NCBI GenBank assembly: GCA_022865865.1
Contig: JALHTN010000075.1
Span: 1 to 13,769, forward strand
Source of the DNA: Anaerolineales bacterium
GTDB lineage: Bacteria > Chloroflexota > Anaerolineae > Anaerolineales > UBA4823
DNA: 13,769 bases
Direction of reading: 5' to 3'
Shown: in pieces, positions 1 to 7,205 of the stretch
Position numbering within the stretch: position 1 is the first letter of the stretch
Layout: each line of letters starts with the position of its first letter
Program-made: the position numbers and the translations under genes
Notes under the pieces: generated by a model
The model's database searches: none
What the model was told of the DNA's origin: nothing
What the model saw: the letters and a program-made list of their open reading frames with translations, nothing else

Positions 1-1
1 A

Positions 2-109
2 TATCGCCACGAACGAGGACTATACCGCTTCATTAACAAATTTCTTTCACGAAAGAGCTCGCCAGATAAGACGGTAAGCGTGCTGGAAGAAATTTCTTAT
101 CTAATTTAG
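2..109 (+). CDS. C-terminal end of an upstream gene, possibly a DUF58 protein
   Basis: The frame starting at base 2 is open from the window edge to a TAG at 107-109 and gives 35 residues rich in basic and hydrophobic amino acids, ending in VLEEISYLI. The other two forward frames are interrupted early. The stop lies 5 bases before the next start, as expected for one operon. In many bacteria a MoxR ATPase and a DUF58 protein directly precede the Bat genes, so a DUF58 protein is the natural guess. The visible tail is too short to recognise, and another operon member is possible. Confidence 0.45.
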   Translation, partial: YRHERGLYRFINKFLSRKSSPDKTVSVLEEISYLI

Positions 110-114
110 GACAA

Positions 115-1143
115 ATGATGAAAATTATCCGCTATATTATTCCCTTGCTGGTCATTGGGGTCGTCAGTCTGGCGGCTGCCGCTTCAGCAAAGGCAGAGTC
201 TTTAGTAAGCGCAGAATTAACGCTAGAAGATGGTGAATACACTGTAGGAGATCCGCTGCCTCTGTTGCTTTCAGTAAACCATCCTGCTGGTCACCAGGTG
301 CTCCAACCCCAGCTGGATGCCAGTTGGGGAGATTTCCTGGTCAATTCCCAATCCGCAGGCACAACGATCACCAATCCTGATGGCTCGGAAACCACCAACT
401 TGCTGATAGATGCCAGACTGTTTTCTCCAGGCACATATAATTCCCCGCCATTAATAATAACCGTAAGCGATGCGGTTGGTCAACTGACCGAAACCACTGC
501 TCAACCGGTTTCCGTGGACATAGCATCAGTACTCGTCGAAGGAGATGCGGACCTGCGGGATATCAAGCCTCAGGCAGCTTTACCCTATATAGATTATCTG
601 CCCTGGATAGCTGGAGTAGGGGCGCTGGCTTTAGGGATGGGCGGATTGTATTTCATTTACAGGCGCCAACGGAGCCAGCTTGCCCTGGCAGCAGTTGATA
701 ACCGCTTGCCACATGAAGTCGCCTTTGATGAATTAAACCGCGTTGAGGATCTCAAACTCCCTCACGCAGGGAGATTCAAGGAACACTACACCCTGGTTTC
801 AGACTGCATACGGGTTTATATGGAAAAAACATACCAGTTCCCGGTCTTGGAACGGACTACCGGGGAGATCAAAGCCAACTTGAAGCGCACCATGGTGTCA
901 AATGAAATCGCAAATCAGTTTATTGATTTGCTGGATGAAAGTGATCTGGTGAAATTCTCCAAGTTTACTCCCGATGTTGCCAGCGCCCGAAGGGTGTTGG
1001 TTCAAGGTCGTGAGATCGTTGAAATCACTAAGCCGGTCACTGTTGAATTCGAGGATAAGGAACAGGTTCAAATCAATCACCCCCCATCCGATCCCGAATT
1101 TGGCAAGAATGGTCGCAATAAGAAGGCAGAGGTAACCTTATGA
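115..1143 (+). CDS. BatD-like / DUF4381-type membrane protein of the Bat operon
   Basis: This 342-residue protein starts with a signal peptide (about residues 1-27, with an AKA cleavage site), followed by an exported beta-rich domain (about 30-140) resembling one BatD-type Ig-like unit. A single transmembrane helix (about 162-182) follows, then a cytoplasmic helical domain (about 198-305). The cytoplasmic part carries the pattern LPHAGRFKEHY...IRVYMEK...TTGEI, typical of DUF4381 and BatD C-termini. ATG codons at 115 and 118 are both possible. AGGA at 108-111 is better spaced for the second (6 bases). The gene overlaps the next one by ATGA, so the two are translationally coupled. It is probably a structural partner of the VWA proteins; its exact role is unknown. 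The C-terminal 35 residues are polar and probably disordered. Confidence 0.75.
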   Translation: MMKIIRYIIPLLVIGVVSLAAAASAKAESLVSAELTLEDGEYTVGDPLPLLLSVNHPAGHQVLQPQLDASWGDFLVNSQSAGTTITNPDGSETTNLLIDARLFSPGTYNSPPLIITVSDAVGQLTETTAQPVSVDIASVLVEGDADLRDIKPQAALPYIDYLPWIAGVGALALGMGGLYFIYRRQRSQLALAAVDNRLPHEVAFDELNRVEDLKLPHAGRFKEHYTLVSDCIRVYMEKTYQFPVLERTTGEIKANLKRTMVSNEIANQFIDLLDESDLVKFSKFTPDVASARRVLVQGREIVEITKPVTVEFEDKEQVQINHPPSDPEFGKNGRNKKAEVTL

Positions 1144-2138
1144 ATTTTCAATTTGCCGCACCCTGGCTGCTGATGTTGATCTTGATTATCCCGTTGCTAG
1201 CGACGCGATATTTCCTGAACAAGAAAGTGAACTTACCAGCCACCATAAAATATACCAAGACCAATTTGATGCATGGTTTACCAACTTCCTGGCGCATCAA
1301 ACTGCGACCGCTAGGATTCGTGCTGCGCATGCTCGCCATCTCATTGGCGATTCTGGCCCTCGCCCGACCCCAATTCGTCCAGGGACGGGAGACCATCACT
1401 GGTGAAGGAGTCGAAATCGCCCTCGCCCTGGATATCTCGGGCAGTATGGCTTCTTTAGATTTCGAACCCAGCAACCGCCTGGATGCTTCCAAGCAGGTCA
1501 TCGGAGATTTTGTTGCAGAACGGCAGTATGACAAGCTGGGGCTGGTAGTTTTCGCCTCTGAAGCCTTCAATCAAAGCCCACTCACCCTTGATCACAATAT
1601 GCTCACGCGCTCGTTGGATCAGGTTGAACTGGCGACTGATTTGGGAATTGAAGATGGTACTGCCATTGGTCTTGGTCTCGCCAACGCGGCCAACATGCTG
1701 GCAAACAGTGATGCTGAAAGCAAGGTTGTCATCCTGCTTACCGATGGAGTCAACAATTCCGGTCAGATAGATCCCCTGTCAGCTGCGGAAGCCGCAAAAG
1801 CATTAGGAATCAAGGTATATACCGTCGGCGCCGCTCGACCCGGTCAGGTACCGGTACCAGTTCAAGGCAGCTCCCAGGTTGTTTACCAGGAAAGTGTACT
1901 TGATGAAGAGACATTAATGCAGGTGGCGGATATCACCGGTGGCATGTACTTCCGGGCAGAAGATACCTCCGGCCTGAAAGCGATCTATGATGAAATCAAC
2001 ACCATGGAAAAATCAATGGTCGAAGTTCAAGTTTTCAACCAATATACAGAACTGGCTGCTATCTTCTTGATCCCAGCAGTGCTGATTTTCCTGGTAGAGA
2101 TCGTCTTGAGAAATACCATATTTAGGATCAATCCTTAA
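1140..2138 (+). CDS. batA: BatA-like VWA-domain membrane protein
   Basis: This 332-residue protein begins with two hydrophobic helices (about residues 7-22 and 58-76), the layout of the aerotolerance regulator N-terminal domain. A von Willebrand factor A domain follows (about 90-290), then a C-terminal transmembrane helix (about 305-325). The metal-ion-dependent adhesion site is complete: D98-I-S100-G-S102, T174 and D202. It should therefore bind a divalent cation and a protein ligand. By membrane topology the VWA domain lies on the periplasmic or outer side. Length matches the family (about 320-350). Its start overlaps the stop of the preceding gene by 4 bases. In Bacteroides and Leptospira, Bat proteins are linked to oxygen or peroxide stress and the envelope, but the biochemical function is unsettled. 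It could equally be called a BatB paralogue, since the two VWA proteins are similar. Confidence 0.88.
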   Translation: MNFQFAAPWLLMLILIIPLLATRYFLNKKVNLPATIKYTKTNLMHGLPTSWRIKLRPLGFVLRMLAISLAILALARPQFVQGRETITGEGVEIALALDISGSMASLDFEPSNRLDASKQVIGDFVAERQYDKLGLVVFASEAFNQSPLTLDHNMLTRSLDQVELATDLGIEDGTAIGLGLANAANMLANSDAESKVVILLTDGVNNSGQIDPLSAAEAAKALGIKVYTVGAARPGQVPVPVQGSSQVVYQESVLDEETLMQVADITGGMYFRAEDTSGLKAIYDEINTMEKSMVEVQVFNQYTELAAIFLIPAVLIFLVEIVLRNTIFRINP

Positions 2139-2208
2139 ATTTGATAAGCGATGATAGGAAAGGTGATCAGAGATTGGATCCCTATCAGTCATCACTGGAA
2201 GGTAAACG

Positions 2209-3288
2209 ATGAATTTTGCAAAACCAGAATACCTCTTAGCACTCTTTATAATTCCAGCAGTCGGGTTGCTGATGTTTTGGGCCAACAAGAAACGCCAACA
2301 ATCACTGGGTCAACTTGGTGAGAGCTCCCTGCTGAGAAAGCTCACCACCAGTATCAATTGGCGTGGTCGCCGCTGGCGAAATGCCTTACTGCTGCTGTCG
2401 TTGACTTTGTTCATCATAGCGCTGACTCGCCCCCAATGGGGGAGCGAAGTTCGGGAAATCGACCAGGAGGGTTTACAGGTGATGGTTGCCCTGGATGTCT
2501 CCCAGAGCATGCTGGCACAAGACATAAAACCAACTCGCTTGGATCGCGCCAAACTGGAAATCGCTGATCTGATGAGGCAATTGGAAGGTGATGAAGTCGG
2601 TTTGGTGCTCTTCTCGGGAGCCAGCTTTATTCAGGTCCCGCTGACATCCGATTATTACACTGCCCTTTCTTACTTAGATAATGCTAACCCAAATGTAATT
2701 TCAAGACCTGGCACCGTGATTGGAGATGCGATCCGCACTGCTGCAGGAGGATTTGACCCGAACCTTTCCAGCCAGAAAGTGCTGGTTGTAATGACCGATG
2801 GCGAGGATCACGAGACGGATCCGCTTGCCGCGGCCAAAGAAGTTGCCGGCGAGGATGTTCTCATCTACACCATTGGCTTCGGAACACCAGAAGGAGAACC
2901 AATCCCGGTCACAGATGAAAATGGTGCTGTGGTCGATTACAAACGCGATCAAAATGGAGAGGTCGTGCTTTCCAAGCTGGATGAGGGCACCCTGCAGTCG
3001 ATTGCCCAAACAGGGAATGGCCAGTACTACCGTGCCAGTGCAGATGGCAGCGAACTGCAAAGTCTGCTCTCGGAAATCGATAATTTGCAGAAAGACCAGC
3101 TGCAAAGCCGTTTTGAAACACGCCAGATCGAACGCTACCAGATATTCCTGGCAATAGCCTTGGTGCTCTTCGTGGTCAGCGAACTGATCCCCGATCGACT
3201 GGTGGAAGATATTACGCCCTCCTGGACAGCCCGCTTCAAGCGCAAATCCCGGATTCATCCAGACAGTTCATCCCCCTCTTGGAACTAA
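2209..3288 (+). CDS. batB: BatB-like VWA-domain membrane protein
   Basis: This 359-residue paralogue of the preceding protein has the same layout: N-terminal helices at about 8-25 and 57-73, a VWA domain at about 85-295, and a final transmembrane helix at about 309-325. MIDAS residues are intact: D96-V-S98-Q-S100, T169 and D197. The motif VGLVLFSGASFIQVPLTSD is a characteristic BatB stretch. The tail after the last helix (about 328-359) is polar and basic, so probably cytoplasmic. A strong ribosome binding site, GGAAGG at 2197-2202, is 6 bases before the ATG. The gene is 70 bases from batA and 18 bases from the TPR lipoprotein gene, in one apparent transcript. Two VWA proteins with intact metal sites suggest paired ligand-binding subunits in one complex; that pairing is inference. 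Confidence 0.9.
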   Translation: MNFAKPEYLLALFIIPAVGLLMFWANKKRQQSLGQLGESSLLRKLTTSINWRGRRWRNALLLLSLTLFIIALTRPQWGSEVREIDQEGLQVMVALDVSQSMLAQDIKPTRLDRAKLEIADLMRQLEGDEVGLVLFSGASFIQVPLTSDYYTALSYLDNANPNVISRPGTVIGDAIRTAAGGFDPNLSSQKVLVVMTDGEDHETDPLAAAKEVAGEDVLIYTIGFGTPEGEPIPVTDENGAVVDYKRDQNGEVVLSKLDEGTLQSIAQTGNGQYYRASADGSELQSLLSEIDNLQKDQLQSRFETRQIERYQIFLAIALVLFVVSELIPDRLVEDITPSWTARFKRKSRIHPDSSSPSWN

Positions 3289-3306
3289 GGATACAGGAAC
3301 AGCAAA

Positions 3307-4182
3307 ATGTCACACATCCGTAAACTAAACACACAAGTCATCTTCCTGATCGTTATTTTTTCATCAGCGCTGCTGATGGCAGCCTGCAGCGCACCAGTTG
3401 AGAAATTAAACCAGGAAGGCAACCAGGCTTTCGCCGAACAGGCATATTTGGAGGCCCTCGAGCTGTACCAAACCGCGCAGATTGAATCGCCGGAATTGGC
3501 TGAGCCTTACTTCAATGCCGCCAATACGTACTATCGCCAGGGAGACTTCCCAGCCGCCCTTGAGCAGATGCAAATGGCTCTCCAACATGTTGATGAAGAG
3601 GTACTCGCTGAGAGCAGTCTCTTCAACCTCGGCAATACGCTCTACAACTCCCAGGATTTGGGCCAGGCGGTGGCTGCATATACCCAGGCTTTGCTGCTCG
3701 ATCCCGAAGACCAAGATGCAAAGTACAACCTGGAATTGGCCCTGCAGCAACAGGAACAAGAACAACAGCAGGATCAAAACCAGGACCAGCAGGACGAATC
3801 AGAGAGTGAAGAGGAGAGTCAATCTCAAGAACAATCTGGTGAAGATCAGGAATCTGAAAACGATCAGGAACAAGAGCAGGGTGATCAATCTCAGGATAGT
3901 GAAAACCAGGATCAGGGTAACCAGGGTGAAGAGAGCGATCAATCCCAGGAAAACGACTCTCAGAATGAAGACCAGCGGGGTGATGGCAATGGTCAACCTC
4001 AGGAGGGCGAGGATTCACCAGAGGGTGAACAACCCAGCCAGATGCCACCACCTGGACAGCGCATGACAGAAGAGCAGGCTCGACAGCTGCTGGCAGCCAT
4101 TGGAAACAATATGGAAACCCTCCAGGAACGACTTGGGCAGTATTTATTCACCCGCCAGGCACCACCCCTCCAAGATTGGTAA
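3307..4182 (+). CDS. batC: TPR lipoprotein with acidic Gln-rich linker, BatC-like
   Basis: This 291-residue protein carries a lipoprotein signal with lipobox LMAAC (Cys27), so the mature protein should be lipid-anchored on the outer face of the membrane. Three tetratricopeptide-like repeats follow (about 34-62, 66-98 and 103-137, including FNLGNTLYN and AVAAYTQALLLDPED). Residues about 147-245 are almost only Gln, Glu, Asp, Ser, Asn and Gly and must be disordered and strongly negative. The last 40 residues return to a conserved helical motif, MTEEQARQLLAAIGNNMETL, and end in Gln-Asp-Trp, as seen in VWA-associated TPR proteins. The likely role is a scaffold or adaptor binding the VWA proteins, with the linker as a long tether. 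Composition of the linker DNA (CAG/GAA rich) is unlike its neighbours because of the repeat-like codons, not necessarily because of transfer. Confidence 0.82.
   Translation: MSHIRKLNTQVIFLIVIFSSALLMAACSAPVEKLNQEGNQAFAEQAYLEALELYQTAQIESPELAEPYFNAANTYYRQGDFPAALEQMQMALQHVDEEVLAESSLFNLGNTLYNSQDLGQAVAAYTQALLLDPEDQDAKYNLELALQQQEQEQQQDQNQDQQDESESEEESQSQEQSGEDQESENDQEQEQGDQSQDSENQDQGNQGEESDQSQENDSQNEDQRGDGNGQPQEGEDSPEGEQPSQMPPPGQRMTEEQARQLLAAIGNNMETLQERLGQYLFTRQAPPLQDW
3745..4041 (+). repeat. Low-complexity CAG/GAA-rich coding tract
   Basis: About 300 bases encode residues 147-245 of the TPR lipoprotein. The tract is built from irregular copies of CAG, CAA, GAA, GAT and AGT codons rather than one perfect tandem unit. 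It keeps all frames fairly open, which produces long but meaningless overlapping frames on both strands. Such tracts can change length by slippage. Confidence 0.7.
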
Positions 4183-4192
4183 CCTTGACAAG

Positions 4193-4229
4193 CCCTGTGC
4201 TGGGTAATTTTAATGCTCCCAGCACAGGG
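4193..4229 (+). promoter_or_regulatory. Perfect 12-bp hairpin between batC and batD
   Basis: CCCTGTGCTGGG at 4193-4204 is matched exactly by CCCAGCACAGGG at 4218-4229, with a 13-base AT-rich loop. The stem begins 10 bases after the batC stop codon. No T-run follows on either strand, so it is not a standard intrinsic terminator. It could be a partial terminator, an RNA-stability or processing element that sets batC above batD, or a protein-binding palindrome. The pairing is directly visible; the role is inferred. Confidence 0.7.
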
Positions 4230-4260
4230 AAATGAAGCCGAGTATTGAATGGATCCGATT

Positions 4261-6108
4261 ATGAATAAAAAACATAAAGTATTTATCACGATTATTGGGG
4301 TTCTTCTGTTGAGCCTGCTGTCGTTCCCGGTCTATGCACAAACACCGGGTGTGGTTACCGCAGAAGTAGACCGCAGTGTACTCACCACTGATGATTTCAT
4401 TACCTTAAGTGTGACCATCAACCTGAATTACGGTCCGGTATCCGAACCCGCTTTGCCATCTATGGATAGCTTTAACATTGTCGGCACCAGCACCAGTACT
4501 CAAATGAGCATCATAAACGGTGTCCAGAGCTCCGAAAAAGTGTTTCACTATACGTTGCATCCCAGGCTGCCCGGTGAGCTGATTATTGATCCCATCTCGG
4601 TCATCCAAAATGGCCAAGCATACAGCACCTCCCCGATCAAAGTAAATGTTACCCAGGGGACTGGCCAAATGCAGTCGCCTTCCCAATCTGCGGCACCTGC
4701 AAGCCCGTCGATGCCTTCCATTCCTGGGTTTCCGTCCCTGGCTGGATTACTGCAATCCTTTGGTCTTGATATCCCACTTGATATCCAGGAATCAGTCGAG
4801 CAGATTGATCCGGCTTCAATACCCCCGGAACTTCTCGACCATGAATACCTGGTGGAGGCAGAAGTAGACAATACCTCACCCTATCTCGGCCAGCAGGTGA
4901 CTTACACCTTCCGTTATTACCGTCCGGCTGAATCGGCTGGCAGGAGCACCTACCAACCACCCGAATATTCCGGATTCTGGGTACATCCCGAATCAACGGA
5001 AAACCAATACGGCACTCAAATCGCTGGTCGCAATATCCGCATGACCGAAATCCAGACTGTTATTACACCCACTGTGTTGGGCGAGGTGGAAATCGATCCG
5101 GCAAAGATCACCACTGAAGGTGATATATTTTCACGCGGCTTTACCATCCAAACCCAGCCAAAAACCATCTCGGTACAACCCTTGCCGGAGGGTTCTCCTG
5201 AAGGTTTCTCCGGAGCAGTTGGCAATTTCAGCATCGCAGCTGAAGTCGACCTAAACCAAACAAAAGTGAACGACGCCGTTACACTCACCGTCACAATCAG
5301 CGGTCAGGGCAACCTGGAGACCTTTGCTGATCCGCAATGGGAAATTGAACCACAATGGCGAGCTTTTGACAGCCAGGCAGCCACAGATATCCAATCTCAA
5401 GATGGGGTAATCAGCGGCAGCCGCACTATCCAGCAGGTCCTTGTGCCGACTGTGGGTGGTGATTTTACTTTGCCCGCGGTTCAATTCAGTTATTTCGATC
5501 CCCAGAACGGAACCTACCAGACTACCGAAACCGAGCCCATCAGGGTTTACGTAGAACCAGATGGGCAGTCAGCTGCCCCAATATCGATCGATGAGGAAAC
5601 CACCGACGGCACAACTGCAGGCAGGATTCACCCAATCAAGAATTCCCCTGAAACAGGGCAGGTGTCTTCATTAATATCCAACAAACCTGGCTTCTGGCTG
5701 CTGTGGCTCGTACCCCTGGCATTAATCATCAGCCAATACGGCTGGCAGAGGCGGAAAAACAATCTTCTGAGCAACCCTGGCGCACAGCGCAGTCAAAAAG
5801 CAGCCAAGAAAGCCTACCTGGCTCTGAAGAAGCTCGATCCCAAATCCGATGACTACTTCAATGCTGCCGGTCGCATCCTGATCAGCTATTTATCTGATAA
5901 ATTAAATCGCTCTGTTGGGGGATTGACCCAGGCTGAACTTTCAGGCTTACTCATGGCTCACGGCGTCAGTGAAGATCTTGTCGATCAGGTGCGGACATGT
6001 ATAACCATCAGCGAAATGGGTCAATATGCACCCATCCACCAGGTTAATAAAAGTGAAATTCACCTGGAGATAAAATCGCTGATTGCTGAATTGGACAAGA
6101 TTCTGTAA
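4261..6108 (+). CDS. batD: BatD, large oxygen-tolerance membrane protein
   Basis: This 615-residue protein has a signal peptide starting MNKKHKVFITIIG and ending near VYAQ. An exported region of several beta-sandwich units follows: about residues 30-132, 194-306 and 321-432, separated by a Pro/Ser/Met-rich linker at about 138-165. One transmembrane helix lies at about 475-493, and a cytoplasmic helical domain follows (about 512-610). This order is the BatD (oxygen tolerance) family layout, and the length fits. An upstream in-frame ATG at 4249 would add four residues. The 4261 start is preferred because its N-terminus is a cleaner signal peptide and GGAT at 4251-4254 is spaced about right, though neither start has a strong ribosome binding site. 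The cytoplasmic domain resembles that of the smaller protein at 115-1143. Probable role: the outward-facing part of the Bat complex. Confidence 0.85.
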   Translation: MNKKHKVFITIIGVLLLSLLSFPVYAQTPGVVTAEVDRSVLTTDDFITLSVTINLNYGPVSEPALPSMDSFNIVGTSTSTQMSIINGVQSSEKVFHYTLHPRLPGELIIDPISVIQNGQAYSTSPIKVNVTQGTGQMQSPSQSAAPASPSMPSIPGFPSLAGLLQSFGLDIPLDIQESVEQIDPASIPPELLDHEYLVEAEVDNTSPYLGQQVTYTFRYYRPAESAGRSTYQPPEYSGFWVHPESTENQYGTQIAGRNIRMTEIQTVITPTVLGEVEIDPAKITTEGDIFSRGFTIQTQPKTISVQPLPEGSPEGFSGAVGNFSIAAEVDLNQTKVNDAVTLTVTISGQGNLETFADPQWEIEPQWRAFDSQAATDIQSQDGVISGSRTIQQVLVPTVGGDFTLPAVQFSYFDPQNGTYQTTETEPIRVYVEPDGQSAAPISIDEETTDGTTAGRIHPIKNSPETGQVSSLISNKPGFWLLWLVPLALIISQYGWQRRKNNLLSNPGAQRSQKAAKKAYLALKKLDPKSDDYFNAAGRILISYLSDKLNRSVGGLTQAELSGLLMAHGVSEDLVDQVRTCITISEMGQYAPIHQVNKSEIHLEIKSLIAELDKIL

Positions 6109-6197
6109 GGTAACAAATCGATTGTTCCGGACCAGAAACAGCACGCATGATCAATATTTAAACGTAATGCTCTGGTTGGTACACAAGGAAAATACTT

Positions 6198-7022
6198 ATG
6201 AAACGTAATCTGATGACCATCTCCGTAATTGGAATAATCTTGTTTGCCAGTTTGGTTGCTGCCGTAAACATCCTGGCATCCGACAATTCGATCGATATTG
6301 AGGCGTTGACTGTTGCCAACCAGCTGTACAACACGGGCAGCTATGCAGAAGCGGCGCAGATGTACGAACAGCTGCTTTCCCAGGGAATTGTGAATAGTAC
6401 CCTGTATTACAACCTGGGCAATGCATATTATGTCCAGGGTGATCCCGGTCGAGCGATCTTGAACTACCAGCGAGCTGCACGTTTGGATCCACGCGATCCA
6501 GACATCAGGGCAAACCTGGCACTTGTGCGAGCTCAATCGGCGCATGAAACGATTAATGAACCCAACAGCCCGCTTCAAAGTTTGGCCAATTTCACGAGCT
6601 CCTGGCTTACGCTGGATGAAACTGCGCTCCTATCTCTTGTGTTATGGTTTCTGATCGGATTCCTGGTCCTCACCTATCGCCAATTTCAACCTGGAAAAAT
6701 CCGCACGCTCACACAATATGGGTTGATCCTGGCCACCCTGATTTTTCTGGTGGCGGGTATTTCTTTCGGATCCCGCCTCTATGCCGAACAAACCAGACCA
6801 GAGGCAGTGATCATCGCTGAACAGGTCACGATCAACAGCAGTCCTGGGGATGAATTCGCTACTGATTTCCATTTAGCTAGCGGAACAGAGGTGGAACTCA
6901 TTGATATTCAAGGCAGCTGGGCGCACCTCGCCTTGCCTAATGATATCCTCGATGGCTGGATTCCATTAAGCACCATTGAGACAGTATCCTTAAAAGAAGC
7001 AACAGGATTACCAACCTTCTGA
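6198..7022 (+). CDS. batE: TPR and SH3-domain membrane protein, BatE-like
   Basis: This 274-residue protein has an N-terminal signal or anchor helix (about 7-27). Two TPR units follow (about 35-64 and 67-101, with YYNLGNAYYVQGDPGRAILNYQRA cut short here to its key pattern YNLGNAYY...AILNYQRA). Two closely spaced transmembrane helices lie at about 143-159 and 174-192. A C-terminal bacterial SH3-like domain (about 203-263) ends with the typical GWIPLSTIE motif. This TPR, helical hairpin, SH3 order matches BatE-type proteins of Bat operons. AAGGA at 6185-6189 is 8 bases before the ATG. It is the last gene of the Bat block and lies 89 bases after batD. SH3-like domains often bind peptides or cell-wall material; which one here is not known. 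Confidence 0.82.
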   Translation: MKRNLMTISVIGIILFASLVAAVNILASDNSIDIEALTVANQLYNTGSYAEAAQMYEQLLSQGIVNSTLYYNLGNAYYVQGDPGRAILNYQRAARLDPRDPDIRANLALVRAQSAHETINEPNSPLQSLANFTSSWLTLDETALLSLVLWFLIGFLVLTYRQFQPGKIRTLTQYGLILATLIFLVAGISFGSRLYAEQTRPEAVIIAEQVTINSSPGDEFATDFHLASGTEVELIDIQGSWAHLALPNDILDGWIPLSTIETVSLKEATGLPTF

Positions 7023-7080
7023 TACTCAAGATCCCTAGCTATTGATCAGATCACAGCAAAGCTGAGCATCAAGACAGGCA

Positions 7081-7109
7081 TTGGCATTCACCATTTGGGG
7101 ATAAACAAT
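7081..7109 (+). promoter_or_regulatory. Possible sigma-70 type promoter for the two-component pair
   Basis: TTGGCA at 7081-7086 matches five of six bases of the -35 consensus. Exactly 17 bases later AACAAT at 7104-7109 matches four of six of the -10. The expected start near 7116 falls in the 3' arm of an adjacent hairpin. The response regulator gene starts 90 bases further on. This rests on motif matching alone. Confidence 0.3.
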
Positions 7110-7122
7110 CTCGGTATCCCAA
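7095..7122 (+). promoter_or_regulatory. Hairpin or operator-like repeat upstream of the response regulator
   Basis: TTGGGGATA at 7095-7103 pairs with TATCCCAA at 7115-7122 if one G is bulged, giving eight base pairs and an 11-base loop. It overlaps the proposed -10 element, so it could be a protein-binding site; as RNA it could end the bat transcript weakly. There is no T-run after it. Confidence 0.4.
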
Positions 7123-7152
7123 CCAGGTCCAGAAAATTAGTGTAAAATCACC

Positions 7153-7174
7153 TCTGGGTGGTTATGCCACCAGA
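7153..7174 (+). promoter_or_regulatory. Second hairpin in the response regulator leader
   Basis: TCTGGGTGG at 7153-7161 pairs with CCACCAGA at 7167-7174 with one bulged G and a 5-base loop TTATG. It sits 32 bases before the regulator start codon. It could be part of the 5' untranslated region or a terminator stem lacking a T-run. Confidence 0.45.
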
Positions 7175-7205
7175 ATCTAGTTTCTCGTAAAAAATTGGCA
7201 GGTGG

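Noticed and set aside
2153..2186. GATAGG / CCTATC inverted repeat between batA and batB
   Set aside because: Only six base pairs with a long loop; not distinguishable from chance.
2701..3258. 185-residue minus-strand frame inside batB
   Set aside because: It is antisense to the well-supported VWA protein and shows no recognisable domain.
3799..3996. Highly hydrophobic 65-residue minus-strand frame
   Set aside because: It is the antisense of the acidic linker, whose codons read backwards as Leu, Ile, Val and Phe; no ribosome binding site.
3482..4066. 194-residue + strand frame overlapping the TPR lipoprotein gene
   Set aside because: It is kept open by the CAG/GAA-rich tract; the product is a basic Arg/Asn/Thr string with no domain, while the other frame has lipobox, TPRs and a conserved tail.
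6131..6176. ACCAGA / TCTGGT inverted repeat between batD and batE
   Set aside because: Six base pairs over a 34-base loop in a short spacer; too weak to support a function.
6060..6578. 172-residue minus-strand frame over the batD/batE junction
   Set aside because: Composition is irregular (many Cys, His, Arg) and it covers the clear TPR region of batE; a shadow.
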